A stretch of DNA of 35,929 nucleotides from Paenisporosarcina quisquiliarum (lineage in GTDB: Bacteria; Bacillota; Bacilli; Bacillales_A; Planococcaceae). The notes under the pieces were generated by a model. The model did no database searches. It was given only the letters and a program-made list of their open reading frames with translations, and had not been told where the DNA came from. Position 1 is the stretch's first letter; the number at the start of each line of letters is the position of its first letter. Below are positions 22,642 through 31,280 of the stretch, piece by piece. The translations under genes were made by a program, and so were the position numbers. The stretch is taken from the NCBI RefSeq assembly GCF_027563315.1, contig NZ_JAMKBJ010000019.1:1-35929 (forward strand), in the 5' to 3' direction.

Positions 22642-23259
22642 CTATCTTAGCCCTTCAAATAGCAACACTCTCGCAGGTGAGCCATCTGTTCCCACGATTT
22701 TTAGTGGTGCAGCAACCATAAAATATTCACCTTGCTCGATTTCTTTTAAACGAAGTCCTTCTATGATGATGATGTTATTTGCAAACAACGTTTTATGCGT
22801 TGGGTGCCCTTCCTGACTTCTTTCGATTCCAAGAGTGTCTATCCCTATCCCTCTTACACCGATCTCAGAAAGATATTCCGCACCATCATGTGTAAGGTAA
22901 ATAAAATCAAAATTGAATGTCTCTTCAAATGAATTTTTTGTTTTAAGTAAAACAAAATCACCCTTTTGAATATCAAAACTCTCTAAATCTTTTTTTGAAA
23001 TTCCATCTTCCACTTGTGTTAAATCGAAAACTTTACTTTGTCCTACAAGATCGTCCATTGAAATCGTTTCAAACGTATCCCCACCGACAACCATGTGAAG
23101 TGGTGCATCGATATGTGTACCTGTATGTACATCGATTTCTAAACGTGTTTCGGTCACATATCCATTTGTTACTTGATTGAATTTTGGTTGTTTCTCTGGT
23201 TTATCTTTATAAACGGTCATTCCTTCATGAATCGTTCCTGTCACATCATACATTTTCAT
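22642..23259 (-). CDS. Cyclase family protein (KynB-like metal-dependent hydrolase)
   Basis: 205 residues. The signature VHTGTHIDAPLH (residues 44-55) is the metal-binding HxGTHxDxPxH motif of the cyclase/arylformamidase family, and a C-terminal GSPARVLL follows. Characterised members hydrolyse N-formylkynurenine or cyclic amides such as isatin. The tryptophan-degradation genes are not nearby, so the substrate is open. AAAGG lies about nine bases before the ATG. It precedes the HAD gene on the same strand with a 47-base gap and may be co-transcribed with it. Its second-unit copy is deleted. Confidence 0.87.
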   Translation of the reverse strand: MKMYDVTGTIHEGMTVYKDKPEKQPKFNQVTNGYVTETRLEIDVHTGTHIDAPLHMVVGGDTFETISMDDLVGQSKVFDLTQVEDGISKKDLESFDIQKGDFVLLKTKNSFEETFNFDFIYLTHDGAEYLSEIGVRGIGIDTLGIERSQEGHPTHKTLFANNIIIIEGLRLKEIEQGEYFMVAAPLKIVGTDGSPARVLLFEGLR

Positions 23260-23554
23260 TTGTTATCAACCTTTCTAATATCCAATTAGTTCTCAATCTA
23301 TATGTTATCCTCGCATGTTTTTCTGTAAGTTGTCTAGTGAAACTGCTTTGGCTTAATAGGTATAAATAAAGGAGATATTCTCTGGATAAATCTTTTTAGA
23401 GCAATGATCGCCATGTGTGATAATCGCACGTTTCGCATGAAGGGGGCGACAACCCTCTCTTTAAATATCTTATTAACAGCATCCTGCACCTACTTTTCCC
23501 TCCTCTTCCCTGTTACATCAACGAACTGAACCGTTTTTTTACACAATGATTACA
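23260..23554. other. Intergenic region upstream of zwf1
   Basis: No gene seen. Positions 23306-23365 match 29274-29330 in the second unit, and TTTCGCATGAA (23431-23441) matches 31036-31046. TGATAATCGC (23418-23427) is the inverted form of GCGATTATCA in the zwf leaders. The cyclase gene promoter should also be here but is not clear. Confidence 0.5.
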
Positions 23555-23600
23555 AAGTGTATACTTACATTAATTGAATTCGTTCAGTATACTGAGAACT
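23555..23600 (+). promoter_or_regulatory. zwf1 operon promoter with AAGT-N4-ACTT box
   Basis: AAGTGTATACTT (23555-23566) overlaps a poor -35 (TTACAT, 23565-23570); 17 bases later comes TATACT (23588-23593). A weak -35 covered by a dyad is what an activator-dependent promoter would look like. The leader continues with GTTGCGATTATCA, also present at zwf2. Confidence 0.75.
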
Positions 23601-23661
23601 GTTGCGATTATCAGTCAAGGTTTAAACAAATACTGATTGTAAAAGTAGGAGTGAATACAAT

Positions 23662-25176
23662 ATGGTGAAAGTAAATGCCTCAGAAGGATTTTACGTGAAA
23701 GATCGTTTAATCGAATTCAAAGAGAAATGGTTCATGGAAGACATGACCTTTGTTTTGTTTGGAGCTACAGGAGATTTAGCACAACGAAAACTATTTCCTG
23801 CTTTATATAATTTATATATAGATGGTAAATTACCTAATAATATTTCAATCGTCGGCTTAGGCAGAAGTGAAAGTTCCAATGAAGATTTCCAGTCTAAAGT
23901 AGAACATTCCCTCCATGCATTCTCCAGAAGAGCTGTTCAGCCTTCTAGTTTGCAAGGTTTTTTATCTAAGTTTCGGTACTGTGCATTCGATGCGACACAC
24001 GAAGAATCCTATCGACACTTGCACGAACTCATTGAAAGCCGTGAAAACGAGTTAGATATCCCTGGAAATAGAGTATTCTATTTGTCAGTTGCACCATCTC
24101 TAGTTGAAGTTATTACCTCAAATCTACATACAAGTGGAATCAGTCAACCCGAAGGATGGAAACGTCTTATTGTTGAAAAACCATTTGGAAGTGATTTAGA
24201 ATCATCACAACAATTAAATATGAAATTGAGCAAAACTTTCAATGAAGAAGAAATCTATAGAATTGACCACTATTTAGGAAAACCAATGGTCCAAAATCTT
24301 GAAACATTAGTATTAGCCAATCCGGCCCTCGAATCATTGTTAGATCACAAACAAATTGCGAACGTCCAAATTACAGCCAGTGAAACGGTTGGGGTAGAAG
24401 GACGGGCTGGTTATTATGATAAGGCTGGCGCAATCCGTGATATGGTTCAAAACCATCTTCTTCAGTTGGTTATGATGACAGCTATATACCTTCCAAAGAA
24501 AATAACGGCAGAAGAAATTCGTGCTAAAAAGATGGAAATTATCGAATCCATTCGACCCATTCCGAAAGAAAATGTCTATCAAAATGTGGTTCGAGGTCAG
24601 TATGAATCCGGAGAGATTCTAAAAGCTCCCGTAGTTGGCTATAAAGATGAACCAGGAGTTCATGAATCCTCAAAAAATGATACGTATTTCGCAGCACGCT
24701 TATATATTGATAATCCAGCTTGGGATGGCATTCCTTTCTATATACGCACTGGAAAAAGACTGAAGCAGAAGTCAACACGCATTGTTTTTGAATTTAAAAA
24801 CAAGTTGGATGAATCGGATGGAGAAGGAATCACTCCGAATTTATTGATTCTCGAAATTAGTCCGAATGAAAGCATTTCTTTACAGGTAAACATGAAGGAT
24901 CTTTCCAGTAACCGTTTTGAACCTGTTTGCATTAACTTCTCAACCAATTCGAAAGGTCAACCTGAGGCATATGAACTTCTTCTGTTTGATGCCATGCTCG
25001 GTAATGCCGCATTCTTTGCGCACTGGAAAGAAGTAGAATTATCATGGAAGTGGATCCAACCGATACTAGAAGCATTTCAGGAGGATCTATTACCTTTAGC
25101 TTCTTACTCTGCCGGTTCAAACGGTCCTGAAGAAGCGAATCAACTACTGCTGTCCGATCAATTTAAGTGGTGGTAG
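23662..25176 (+). CDS. zwf: Glucose-6-phosphate 1-dehydrogenase, copy 1
   Basis: 504 residues. Oxidises glucose 6-phosphate to 6-phosphogluconolactone with NADP+. The nucleotide loop GATGDLAQRK is at 34-43, EKPFG at 182-186, and the substrate/catalytic motif RIDHYLGK at 200-207. The N-terminus carries about 25 residues before the Rossmann fold, longer than in B. subtilis Zwf. AGGAG lies ten bases before the ATG. It is the first gene of zwf-pgi-gnd, which with hxlAB would run the oxidative RuMP cycle. No 6-phosphogluconolactonase gene is in the cluster; the lactone may hydrolyse unaided or by an enzyme elsewhere. Copy 2 at 31343 is clearly homologous but more divergent than the pgi and gnd pairs. 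Confidence 0.95.
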   Translation: MVKVNASEGFYVKDRLIEFKEKWFMEDMTFVLFGATGDLAQRKLFPALYNLYIDGKLPNNISIVGLGRSESSNEDFQSKVEHSLHAFSRRAVQPSSLQGFLSKFRYCAFDATHEESYRHLHELIESRENELDIPGNRVFYLSVAPSLVEVITSNLHTSGISQPEGWKRLIVEKPFGSDLESSQQLNMKLSKTFNEEEIYRIDHYLGKPMVQNLETLVLANPALESLLDHKQIANVQITASETVGVEGRAGYYDKAGAIRDMVQNHLLQLVMMTAIYLPKKITAEEIRAKKMEIIESIRPIPKENVYQNVVRGQYESGEILKAPVVGYKDEPGVHESSKNDTYFAARLYIDNPAWDGIPFYIRTGKRLKQKSTRIVFEFKNKLDESDGEGITPNLLILEISPNESISLQVNMKDLSSNRFEPVCINFSTNSKGQPEAYELLLFDAMLGNAAFFAHWKEVELSWKWIQPILEAFQEDLLPLASYSAGSNGPEEANQLLLSDQFKWW

Positions 25177-25206
25177 AAAAATATCATTCAAAAGGAGATT
25201 TAAACT

Positions 25207-26550
25207 ATGACAGTTTCATTTGATTCCACCAATGTTTTATCATTTATGAATAGTAGTGAGCTCGACAATATTAGTGAATTTGTCAAACAAGCTCATCATC
25301 AAATTCACCAACAGACAGGACCAGGATCTGATTACTTAGGATGGGTTGACTGGCCAATTAACTACGATAAAGAAGAATTTGACAGAGTAAAGCTAGCTGC
25401 TACACGAATTCAACAACAGTCAGATGCGTTGGTCGTTATTGGTATTGGCGGCTCTTATTTAGGCTCAAAGGCAGCCATAGAGGCTTTGTCTCACACTTTT
25501 CATAACCAAATCAAAGGTAATACGGAAGTTTATTTTGCGGGACATAATATCAGCTCTACATACATCGAACATTTACTTCAGGTATTAGAAGGAAAAGACG
25601 TTTCTATCAATGTGATTTCCAAGTCAGGTACAACAACAGAACCTGCGTTAGCATTCCGTATTTTCCGCAATTTTATGGAGAAAAAGTATGGAAAAGAAGA
25701 AGCAAGAAATCGAATTTATGTGACGACCGATCAAAGCAAAGGTGCGCTTCGTAAACTTGCGGGTGAAGAAGGTTACGAAACGTTTGTTATTCCAAACGAT
25801 ATTGGTGGGCGGTATTCAGTTCTGACACCTGTGGGTTTACTTCCAATGGCAGTAGCCGGCCTTAACGTTGACCAAGTGATGGATGGAGCAACAGCTGCAT
25901 ACCACAAATACAATGATCCTAATCTTGCAACAAATGCAAGTTACCAATATGCCGCAGTAAGAAATATTTTCTACAATAAAGGGAAATCAGTTGAGTTGTT
26001 TGTGAGCTATGAGCCAGGCCTACACTTTGTGGCGGAATGGTGGAAACAACTTTTCGGAGAAAGTGAAGGTAAGGATGAAAAAGGCCTCTTCCCTGCTTCC
26101 GTTAACTTCTCAACAGACTTACATTCGATGGGCCAGTATGTACAAGAAGGGCGTCGTCTTTTCTTTGAAACTGTCCTACAGATAAAACATTCTTCAATCG
26201 AACGAATCATTCAAGAAGATCCAGATAATATTGACGGTCTGAATTTCCTAACAGGAAAAACAATGGATGATGTGAACAAAAAGGCAGCCCTCGGAACTAC
26301 CCTAGCCCATATTGATGGAGGAGTTCCAAATTTGCTAATTGAACTTGACGAACTCAATGAATTCACATTTGGAGAATTGGTTTATTTCTTTGAAAAAGCT
26401 TGCGCAATCAGCGGAACTTTACTCGGTGTCAATCCATTTGACCAGCCAGGAGTAGAAGCATACAAAAAGAATATGTTTGCATTGCTTGGCAAGGATGGTT
26501 TTGAAAAGGAAAAAGAAGAGCTCGAGAATCGACTATCCACATTAGGGTAA
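25207..26550 (+). CDS. pgi: Glucose-6-phosphate isomerase, copy 1
   Basis: 447 residues, the short Firmicutes form. Interconverts fructose 6-phosphate and glucose 6-phosphate. Family strings are [12 protein letters not shown] (79-90), [16 protein letters not shown] (136-151) and the [14 protein letters not shown] region. Spaced 30 bases after zwf with AAAGGAG upstream of ATG, so it belongs to the same operon. In the cluster it feeds fructose 6-phosphate made by HxlB back to Zwf. By my count it differs from copy 2 at about 39 of 447 residues (91% identity). Confidence 0.95.
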   Translation: MTVSFDSTNVLSFMNSSELDNISEFVKQAHHQIHQQTGPGSDYLGWVDWPINYDKEEFDRVKLAATRIQQQSDALVVIGIGGSYLGSKAAIEALSHTFHNQIKGNTEVYFAGHNISSTYIEHLLQVLEGKDVSINVISKSGTTTEPALAFRIFRNFMEKKYGKEEARNRIYVTTDQSKGALRKLAGEEGYETFVIPNDIGGRYSVLTPVGLLPMAVAGLNVDQVMDGATAAYHKYNDPNLATNASYQYAAVRNIFYNKGKSVELFVSYEPGLHFVAEWWKQLFGESEGKDEKGLFPASVNFSTDLHSMGQYVQEGRRLFFETVLQIKHSSIERIIQEDPDNIDGLNFLTGKTMDDVNKKAALGTTLAHIDGGVPNLLIELDELNEFTFGELVYFFEKACAISGTLLGVNPFDQPGVEAYKKNMFALLGKDGFEKEKEELENRLSTLG

Positions 26551-26576
26551 ACAACGCGAAGAAATGAGGTAAGAAT

Positions 26577-27992
26577 ATGACGAAACAACAAATAGGCGTA
26601 ATTGGTTTAGGCGTAATGGGATTGAATCTTGCGCTAAATATGGAAAGCAAAGGCTTTTCAGTATCTGTCTACGATTACTGGACAGATCGAACAGAAGAAT
26701 TTTCCAACAAAGAAGCGAAGGATAAAAATATTCAAGGCACCTACAGCTTAGAAGAATTTGTTGCTTCTTTAGAACTTCCACGCAAAATCTTATTGATGGT
26801 TAAAGCTGGAGAGACAACTGATTCAGTCATTGATTCACTTATTCCTCATCTTCAACAAGGGGATATTCTGATGGATGGCGGAAATTCCTTCTTTGAAGAC
26901 ACGAATAGACGCACAGCAAAATTACAGGAATTAGGCCTGAATTTCATTGGTGCTGGAGTTTCTGGTGGAGAAGAAGGAGCACGAACTGGCCCTTCAATCA
27001 TGCCTGGCGGACCGAAAGAAGCTTACGAGCAGGTTCAGCCGATTCTTGATGCCATCTCTGCGAAAGTGGACGGCACACCATGCAGTACTTATATGGGACC
27101 TGATGGAGCCGGACATTATGTGAAAATGGTTCATAACGGCATTGAATATGGTGATATGCAACTGATTTCTGAAGCGTATTTCATCATGAAACATGCACTT
27201 GGTCTTTCAGCACAGGAATTGCATGAAATCTTTGCTGAGTGGAATAAAGGAGAACTTGATAGCTACTTAATCGAGATTACTGCGGACATTTTCACGAAGA
27301 TGGATGAAGAAACCGGAAACCCACTCGTTGATCAGATTTTAGATGTAGCTGGTCAAAAAGGGACTGGGAAATGGACAAGCCAAAATGCACTGGATTTAGG
27401 TGTTTCTCTACCAATCGTAACAGAGTCCGTATTTGCACGTTTTATTTCGTCTGTTAAGGAAGAGCGTATTGCAGCAAGTAAAATTCTGAAAGGCCCTGAG
27501 TCGAACCAGTATGCAGGAGATAAAACTGCATTAATTGAATCCATTCGTAAAGCTTTATATATGAGTAAAATTTGTTCATATGCCCAAGGATTTGCTCAAA
27601 TGCGTGCAGCATCTGAAGAGTATAGCTGGAACATTCCTTACGGAGACGTAGCGATGATTTTCCGCGGAGGTTGTATCATTCGTGCTCAGTTCTTACAAAA
27701 GATTAAAGAAGCTTTTGACAAGAACAGCGAATTGCCTAACCTACTAGTTGATCCGTACTTCCAAGAAATCGTAGGAGAATATCAAAGTTCCCTTCGCGAA
27801 GTACTAGGCTTGGCAATTCAACAAGGTATTCCAACGCCTGCTTTCTCAAGCGCCTTGGCTTACTATGACAGCTATCGTACCGAAACGTTGCCAGCTAACC
27901 TAATTCAAGCACAACGCGATTACTTTGGTGCACATACGTATCAACGTTTAGACAAAGATGGCTCGTTCCATACTGAATGGACAGCAAAATAA
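26577..27992 (+). CDS. gnd: 6-phosphogluconate dehydrogenase (decarboxylating), copy 1
   Basis: 471 residues, similar to B. subtilis GndA. Converts 6-phosphogluconate and NADP+ to ribulose 5-phosphate, CO2 and NADPH. The coenzyme loop [12 protein letters not shown] is at 10-21, the substrate motif [17 protein letters not shown] at 129-145, and the catalytic Lys183, Asn187 and Glu190 lie in [17 protein letters not shown] lies seven bases before ATG and 26 bases separate it from pgi. It regenerates the formaldehyde acceptor used by HxlA. Copy 2 differs at 27 residues, 22 of them in the first 240. Confidence 0.95.
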   Translation: MTKQQIGVIGLGVMGLNLALNMESKGFSVSVYDYWTDRTEEFSNKEAKDKNIQGTYSLEEFVASLELPRKILLMVKAGETTDSVIDSLIPHLQQGDILMDGGNSFFEDTNRRTAKLQELGLNFIGAGVSGGEEGARTGPSIMPGGPKEAYEQVQPILDAISAKVDGTPCSTYMGPDGAGHYVKMVHNGIEYGDMQLISEAYFIMKHALGLSAQELHEIFAEWNKGELDSYLIEITADIFTKMDEETGNPLVDQILDVAGQKGTGKWTSQNALDLGVSLPIVTESVFARFISSVKEERIAASKILKGPESNQYAGDKTALIESIRKALYMSKICSYAQGFAQMRAASEEYSWNIPYGDVAMIFRGGCIIRAQFLQKIKEAFDKNSELPNLLVDPYFQEIVGEYQSSLREVLGLAIQQGIPTPAFSSALAYYDSYRTETLPANLIQAQRDYFGAHTYQRLDKDGSFHTEWTAK

Positions 27993-28009
27993 TAGAAACA
28001 AAAACAAAA

Positions 28010-28061
28010 AGCATCAGGTGCCGAAACAAGTAATTGTCGTTTCGGTATCTGGTGCTTTTTT
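28010..28061 (+). terminator. Terminator of the zwf1-pgi1-gnd1 operon
   Basis: AGCATCAG..CCGAAAC / GTTTCGG..CTGGTGCT stem followed by TTTTTT. It is nearly identical to the one after gnd2. Confidence 0.92.
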
Positions 28062-28156
28062 CTGTTTTTGAAATTTTTATATTGCACGAAGAAAAAAGTC
28101 GAGGTGTATATTTCTATATTCATTTCTCATAATAAAGAAAAAAAGGAGTGATAACT

Positions 28157-28345
28157 ATGGCGAAACGAACTAAGAAAAATGATGCAGAACAGAAGAATAA
28201 ACAAGGTTTTGACTCCAGTAAAACAGACTCAGAATTCTCCAAAGAATTTGGCAGTGGCAGTGCAAATGCTAATCGTGCGAAAAAGGAAAAGGCTAAAAAA
28301 GAAAAAGCATCAAAAAACCAAGGAGAATGGAATGGGATGCATTAA
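28157..28345 (+). CDS. Small Lys-rich protein, possibly gamma-type spore protein
   Basis: 62 residues, starting MAKRTKKNDAEQKNKQGF. AAAGGAGTG lies seven bases before ATG, so the GTG three codons upstream is not used. The segment SEFSKEFGSGSANANRAKKE resembles the EFGTEFASETNAQQVRKQ repeat of gamma-type small acid-soluble spore proteins, but there is only one such unit and the tail is an AKKEK repeat. The protein is disordered-looking and very hydrophilic. The spore-protein call is a suggestion only. It lies just after the gnd1 terminator and before hxlR. Confidence 0.6.
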   Translation: MAKRTKKNDAEQKNKQGFDSSKTDSEFSKEFGSGSANANRAKKEKAKKEKASKNQGEWNGMH

Positions 28346-28601
28346 TTTTTTCATCGTGTATTTTTCACAATTTTCCCACACATCATTTCCACTATAAAAA
28401 TCTGCTGAATATATCGTCTTAATGGATTGTGCTAAAAAATGAAATCCTCTTTTAAAGGGATTTCTTTTTTATTTATATGCTGAGAAAATTAAACTGTATT
28501 TCGTCTAATATCAACTATTCTTTAGTTATTTAAACATTATCATCTATAATAACCACTTGTTTACTGTGCAAATCTCACGTTAGGATGCAACACGGAAGAA
28601 A
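28346..28601. other. Intergenic region between the small gene and hxlR
   Basis: Contains one terminator (28441-28470: GAAATCC / GGATTTC stem followed by TTTTTT on the plus strand) and otherwise A/T-rich sequence with no gene seen. Confidence 0.6.
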
Positions 28602-28643
28602 AGGCCATCCACTAGTTCATTAAACTAGTGGATGGCCTTTTTC
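28602..28643 (-). terminator. hxlR terminator
   Basis: Stem AAGGCCATCCACTAGTT / AACTAGTGGATGGCCTT with a five-base loop, flanked by A and T runs, eight bases after the hxlR stop. Confidence 0.88.
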
Positions 28644-28651
28644 AAGCAACA

Positions 28652-28999
28652 TTATTTATTTTCATTTTCCAAATTGTTCTCTATATAATCTTTACCCCAT
28701 TCATACATCGAATCAAGAATCGGAATCAAACTTCTTCCTTGTTCTGTAAGTGAGTATTCCACTTTTGGTGGAACAACAGGATATACTTCGCGATGTACAA
28801 TCAAATGGTCTTCAAGTTCACGTAATTGATTAACAAGCATCCGCTGTGTAATTCCCGGCATAAGGTTTTTTAATTCACCAAAGCGTTTGGTTCCTTCTTT
28901 ACCTAAATGCCATAGTACCAACATTTTCCATTTACCGCCAATGATAGAAAGTGTCAGTTCCTTTTCGCAATTAAACATTTTCTCCCCTAAATTAGGCAT
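28652..28999 (-). CDS. hxlR: HxlR, formaldehyde-responsive transcriptional regulator
   Basis: 115 residues, a winged-helix HxlR-family protein very like B. subtilis HxlR along its whole length: [36 protein letters not shown], then [17 protein letters not shown]. In B. subtilis it activates hxlAB in response to formaldehyde. The N-terminal Cys11 and Lys13 reported to be bridged by formaldehyde in that protein are present here at the same numbers. AAGGAGG lies about eight bases upstream of ATG. It shares the strand of hxlBA instead of being divergent as in B. subtilis, and lies between the two zwf-pgi-gnd operons. Its likely targets are the AAGT-N4-ACTT boxes. Confidence 0.94.
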   Translation of the reverse strand: MPNLGEKMFNCEKELTLSIIGGKWKMLVLWHLGKEGTKRFGELKNLMPGITQRMLVNQLRELEDHLIVHREVYPVVPPKVEYSLTEQGRSLIPILDSMYEWGKDYIENNLENENK

Positions 29000-29037
29000 C
29001 TACTTCCCCTCCTTCCCTTTAGATTCAATTAGTTTAC

Positions 29038-29130
29038 TTTTGTATACTATGTGTGAAAAAAGTTCGTACTTTTATTTTTATCATATACAGATTATATTAA
29101 ACGCTACATAGTTAGTACGCAACTCTCTAA
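29038..29130 (+). repeat. Relic of the Gfo/Idh promoter region in the second unit
   Basis: Alignable by eye with 20583-20680. It keeps the box AAGTTCGTACTT (29060-29071) and a -10-like TATATT (29093-29098) 33 bases from the box start, but no gene follows. Because the box is a dyad it may now act on hxlR, whose start lies 60 bases away on the other strand. Confidence 0.65.
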
Positions 29131-29136
29131 TCACGT

Positions 29137-29271
29137 TCTTAGTAAATCCTCTTTTGGCCAGCTTATCGAGATTTAATTGTATTTTATATGGTACCTAGTA
29201 GCTTCGGAATATGTAATCAGATTTTCATTTTCCGATGTACTATAAATAATGTCATCTTGATACACTTGTAA
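29137..29271 (-). pseudogene. Relic of a second HAD hydrolase gene
   Basis: Minus-strand translation gives LQVYQDDIIYSTSENENLIT, matching LQVYQDDILYSASENEKLIT of the intact gene (plus-strand 22152-22287), and after a stop codon continues with KLAKRGFTK against KLAKKGFTK. Both gene ends are missing. It shows the second unit once carried the HAD gene. Confidence 0.85.
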
Positions 29272-29273
29272 AC

Positions 29274-29330
29274 CTTGCATGTTATTTGTGAAGTTGTATT
29301 AGTGAAACTGCTTTGGTCACTATAGGTATG
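29274..29330. repeat. Relic of the cyclase-zwf intergenic region
   Basis: GCATGTTATTTGTGAAGTTG ... TAGTGAAACTGCTTTGG ... TAGGTAT matches 23306-23365. It directly follows the HAD relic, so the whole cyclase gene and the HAD 5' end have been deleted between them. Confidence 0.75.
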
Positions 29331-29372
29331 AAACAATGAAGTAAAGAGTATTCTTAAGCTTTGAACAAACTA

Positions 29373-29417
29373 AAAATAAACCTGAGTCTACATAAATTTC
29401 AGACTCAGGTTTATTTG
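29373..29417 (-). terminator. hxlB terminator
   Basis: AAATAAACCTGAGTCT / AGACTCAGGTTTATTT perfect 16-pair stem with A and T runs at both sides; bidirectional. Confidence 0.9.
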
Positions 29418-29422
29418 CAACT

Positions 29423-29977
29423 CTATTCTAAATTAGTATGTCTACCGTACATCACATCGGATTTTAATCCTTTTTTATCCATGAATCTCAATATCACTGC
29501 ATCATAAAACAGAAGAAGCGATTGCTCAAATAGTGATCCCATCGGTTGGATCGATTTCCCACTGGTGCCTTCTGCTTTTGCTTGTGCAGGTATTTCAATT
29601 TGAATATCAGCCAACTTACCAATTGTAGAATTTGGATTAATGGTAACAGCTACTACCGTTGCACCAATGCTTTTCGCTTTTTTCGTCATAGCTGCCAGGC
29701 TCCCAGTCTCACCTGAACCAGAACCGACAATAAAGATATCACTCGGTTCTAGATTAGGTGTTACTGTTTCTCCTACAACATACGCATCAAGTCCAACATG
29801 CATCATGCGCATAACAAATGCCTTAGCCATGAAGCCGGATCGTCCTCCACCTGCAACAAAAATCTTTTTTGCACGTAAAATGCCTTCGACTACCTTTTCG
29901 GCATCCTCATCATTGATGAGTTCAAGAGTTCGCTTTAGCTCGGCCAGTATCTCATCCGTGTAGCCTTTTGTTTTCAT
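29423..29977 (-). CDS. hxlB: 6-phospho-3-hexuloisomerase
   Basis: 184 residues. SIS-domain enzyme that turns D-arabino-3-hexulose 6-phosphate into fructose 6-phosphate, the second step of formaldehyde fixation. GGGRSGFMAKAFVMRMMHVG, IVGSGSGETGSL and the closing SIQPMGSLFEQSLLLFYDA are diagnostic. The ATG at 29977 lines up with the B. subtilis start (MKTxxY) and lies one base after the hxlA stop; a TTG three codons upstream that overlaps hxlA has a better placed AAGAAGG and is the alternative. Co-transcribed with hxlA. Confidence 0.95.
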   Translation of the reverse strand: MKTKGYTDEILAELKRTLELINDEDAEKVVEGILRAKKIFVAGGGRSGFMAKAFVMRMMHVGLDAYVVGETVTPNLEPSDIFIVGSGSGETGSLAAMTKKAKSIGATVVAVTINPNSTIGKLADIQIEIPAQAKAEGTSGKSIQPMGSLFEQSLLLFYDAVILRFMDKKGLKSDVMYGRHTNLE

Positions 29978-29978
29978 G

Positions 29979-30620
29979 TTAAGCAATCACGCCTTCTTTA
30001 ATTAGCATTTGAATTTTTGTTGCTTCTGCTTTTTTATCTTCTTTACTTGTGATTCCACCACCAACAATGATTAAATCTGGTTGTGCTTTAATCACTTCCG
30101 GTAATGTCTCAAACTTGATTCCGCCAGCAATTGCAGTTTTAGCATTTTTCACAACGTTCTTGATTGTGCGTAGGTCTTCGAATGAATCTTTACCTTCAGC
30201 TTGCAAGTCATAGCCTGTGTGTACACAAATATAATCTACACCAAGCTTATCAAGCTCTGCTGCGCGTGTTTTAATGTCTTTCACAGCAATCATATCAACC
30301 AAGATTTTTTTCCCTAATGTTTTTGCTGCTTCAACTGCACCTTTGATTGAAGAGTCTTCTGCTTGTGCAAGAATTGTAACTATGTCAGCACCTGCAGCTG
30401 CAGCATTAGAGACTTCATATCCTGCAGCATCCATGATTTTAACATCTGCAAGAACTTCTAAATTAGGAAATGCAGCTTTTACAGCTTCAACTGCTTTAAG
30501 ACCCTCTTTATTGATTACTGGAGTTCCGATTTCAACGATATCAATATGACCCTCAACTTCTTTAATAAGTTCTAGGGCTTGTGCAATGTTAACTAAATCT
30601 AAAGCTAATTGTAATTTCAT
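29979..30620 (-). CDS. hxlA: 3-hexulose-6-phosphate synthase
   Basis: 213 residues of the orotidine-phosphate-decarboxylase superfamily. Condenses formaldehyde with ribulose 5-phosphate. The metal and active-site motif DVKIMD is at residues 59-64 (Asp59, Lys61, Asp64), with Asp8 in LALDL near the start and the phosphate-binding AGGI and GGGI loops near the end. AAGGAG lies ten bases upstream of ATG. First gene of hxlAB, with a promoter carrying two HxlR-like boxes. Together with either zwf-pgi-gnd copy it closes a cycle that oxidises formaldehyde to CO2. Confidence 0.96.
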   Translation of the reverse strand: MKLQLALDLVNIAQALELIKEVEGHIDIVEIGTPVINKEGLKAVEAVKAAFPNLEVLADVKIMDAAGYEVSNAAAAGADIVTILAQAEDSSIKGAVEAAKTLGKKILVDMIAVKDIKTRAAELDKLGVDYICVHTGYDLQAEGKDSFEDLRTIKNVVKNAKTAIAGGIKFETLPEVIKAQPDLIIVGGGITSKEDKKAEATKIQMLIKEGVIA

Positions 30621-30654
30621 GTATGTTTTGCTCCTTATATTCGTATTTTTGGTG

Positions 30655-30730
30655 CAAACTTAGTGTAAGTTCTATAATCAACTTTGTGAAGTACGCACTT
30701 TAAATTCACATACTAACAAAAAGTATACTG
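30655..30730 (-). promoter_or_regulatory. hxlAB promoter with two boxes
   Basis: On the minus strand the proximal box AAGTGCGTACTT (30689-30700) overlaps the -35 TTCACA (30685-30690); 17 bases on is TACACT (30662-30667). A distal CAGTATACTT box begins at 30730, exactly 30 bases (about three helix turns) further upstream, as at zwf2. This recalls the paired HxlR sites known in front of B. subtilis hxlAB. Confidence 0.78.
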
Positions 30731-31204
30731 TAAACATTCTTTACAATACGGGAGTGCTATGAATCATCTATATAAACTTCTCACGCCTAAATCTAGTCAT
30801 GGGATAAAATTTCTTGTGAACGACGTGGTATCTCCGAATCAACCCGAAAAGCTACTTCGCTTTCTTTACCTATATAAATTAAGTTAAACGATACGGTTAA
30901 ATATTTTCATTTGCCGTATATTCTCCGCAAATGCCTCATTCGTTTTATTCTCCTCAACAAAAATATTTAACCTGACTAATCTTTAGTCACCGATAAATAA
31001 ATTAGTTTTTATCGTATATTTGGCTAGCCACACATTTCGCATGAACCAAATACTTGTGGTTCTCCCACTTCACACTCTCTCGGCAGGCAAGGATACCTCA
31101 TCAATTCAATATCAACAAAACCATATTAATTTGTAGGTTTCAAATTCAGTCAATTTCATTTCGTTCGTGCATTCTTGCTTATTCAATCGCCACATTCTCA
31201 AACA
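30731..31204. other. Intergenic region between hxlA and zwf2 promoters
   Basis: No gene seen. A nested inverted repeat lies at 30895-30972: GGTTAAATATTTT with AAAATATTTAACC as outer arms and CATTTGC/GCAAATG inside. GACTAATCTTTAGTC (30974-30988) is a further palindrome. TTTCGCATGAA at 31036-31046 marks where similarity to the first unit resumes. Confidence 0.5.
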
Positions 31205-31280
31205 AAAGTATACTTTTATACACTATTTGTCTTATAAGTGCGTACTTACATAAATTGAATGCAGTCCGTATACTGAGAGC
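31205..31280 (+). promoter_or_regulatory. zwf2 operon promoter with two boxes
   Basis: Distal box AAGTATACTT (31206-31215), proximal box AAGTGCGTACTT (31236-31247) 30 bases later, weak -35 TTACAT (31246-31251), 17-base spacer, TATACT (31269-31274). Spacing matches hxlA in every part. Confidence 0.78.

Noticed and set aside
29038-29130. Functional plus-strand gene behind the promoter-like relic
   Set aside because: Only HAD and spacer relics follow; no open frame with a start and ribosome-binding site.
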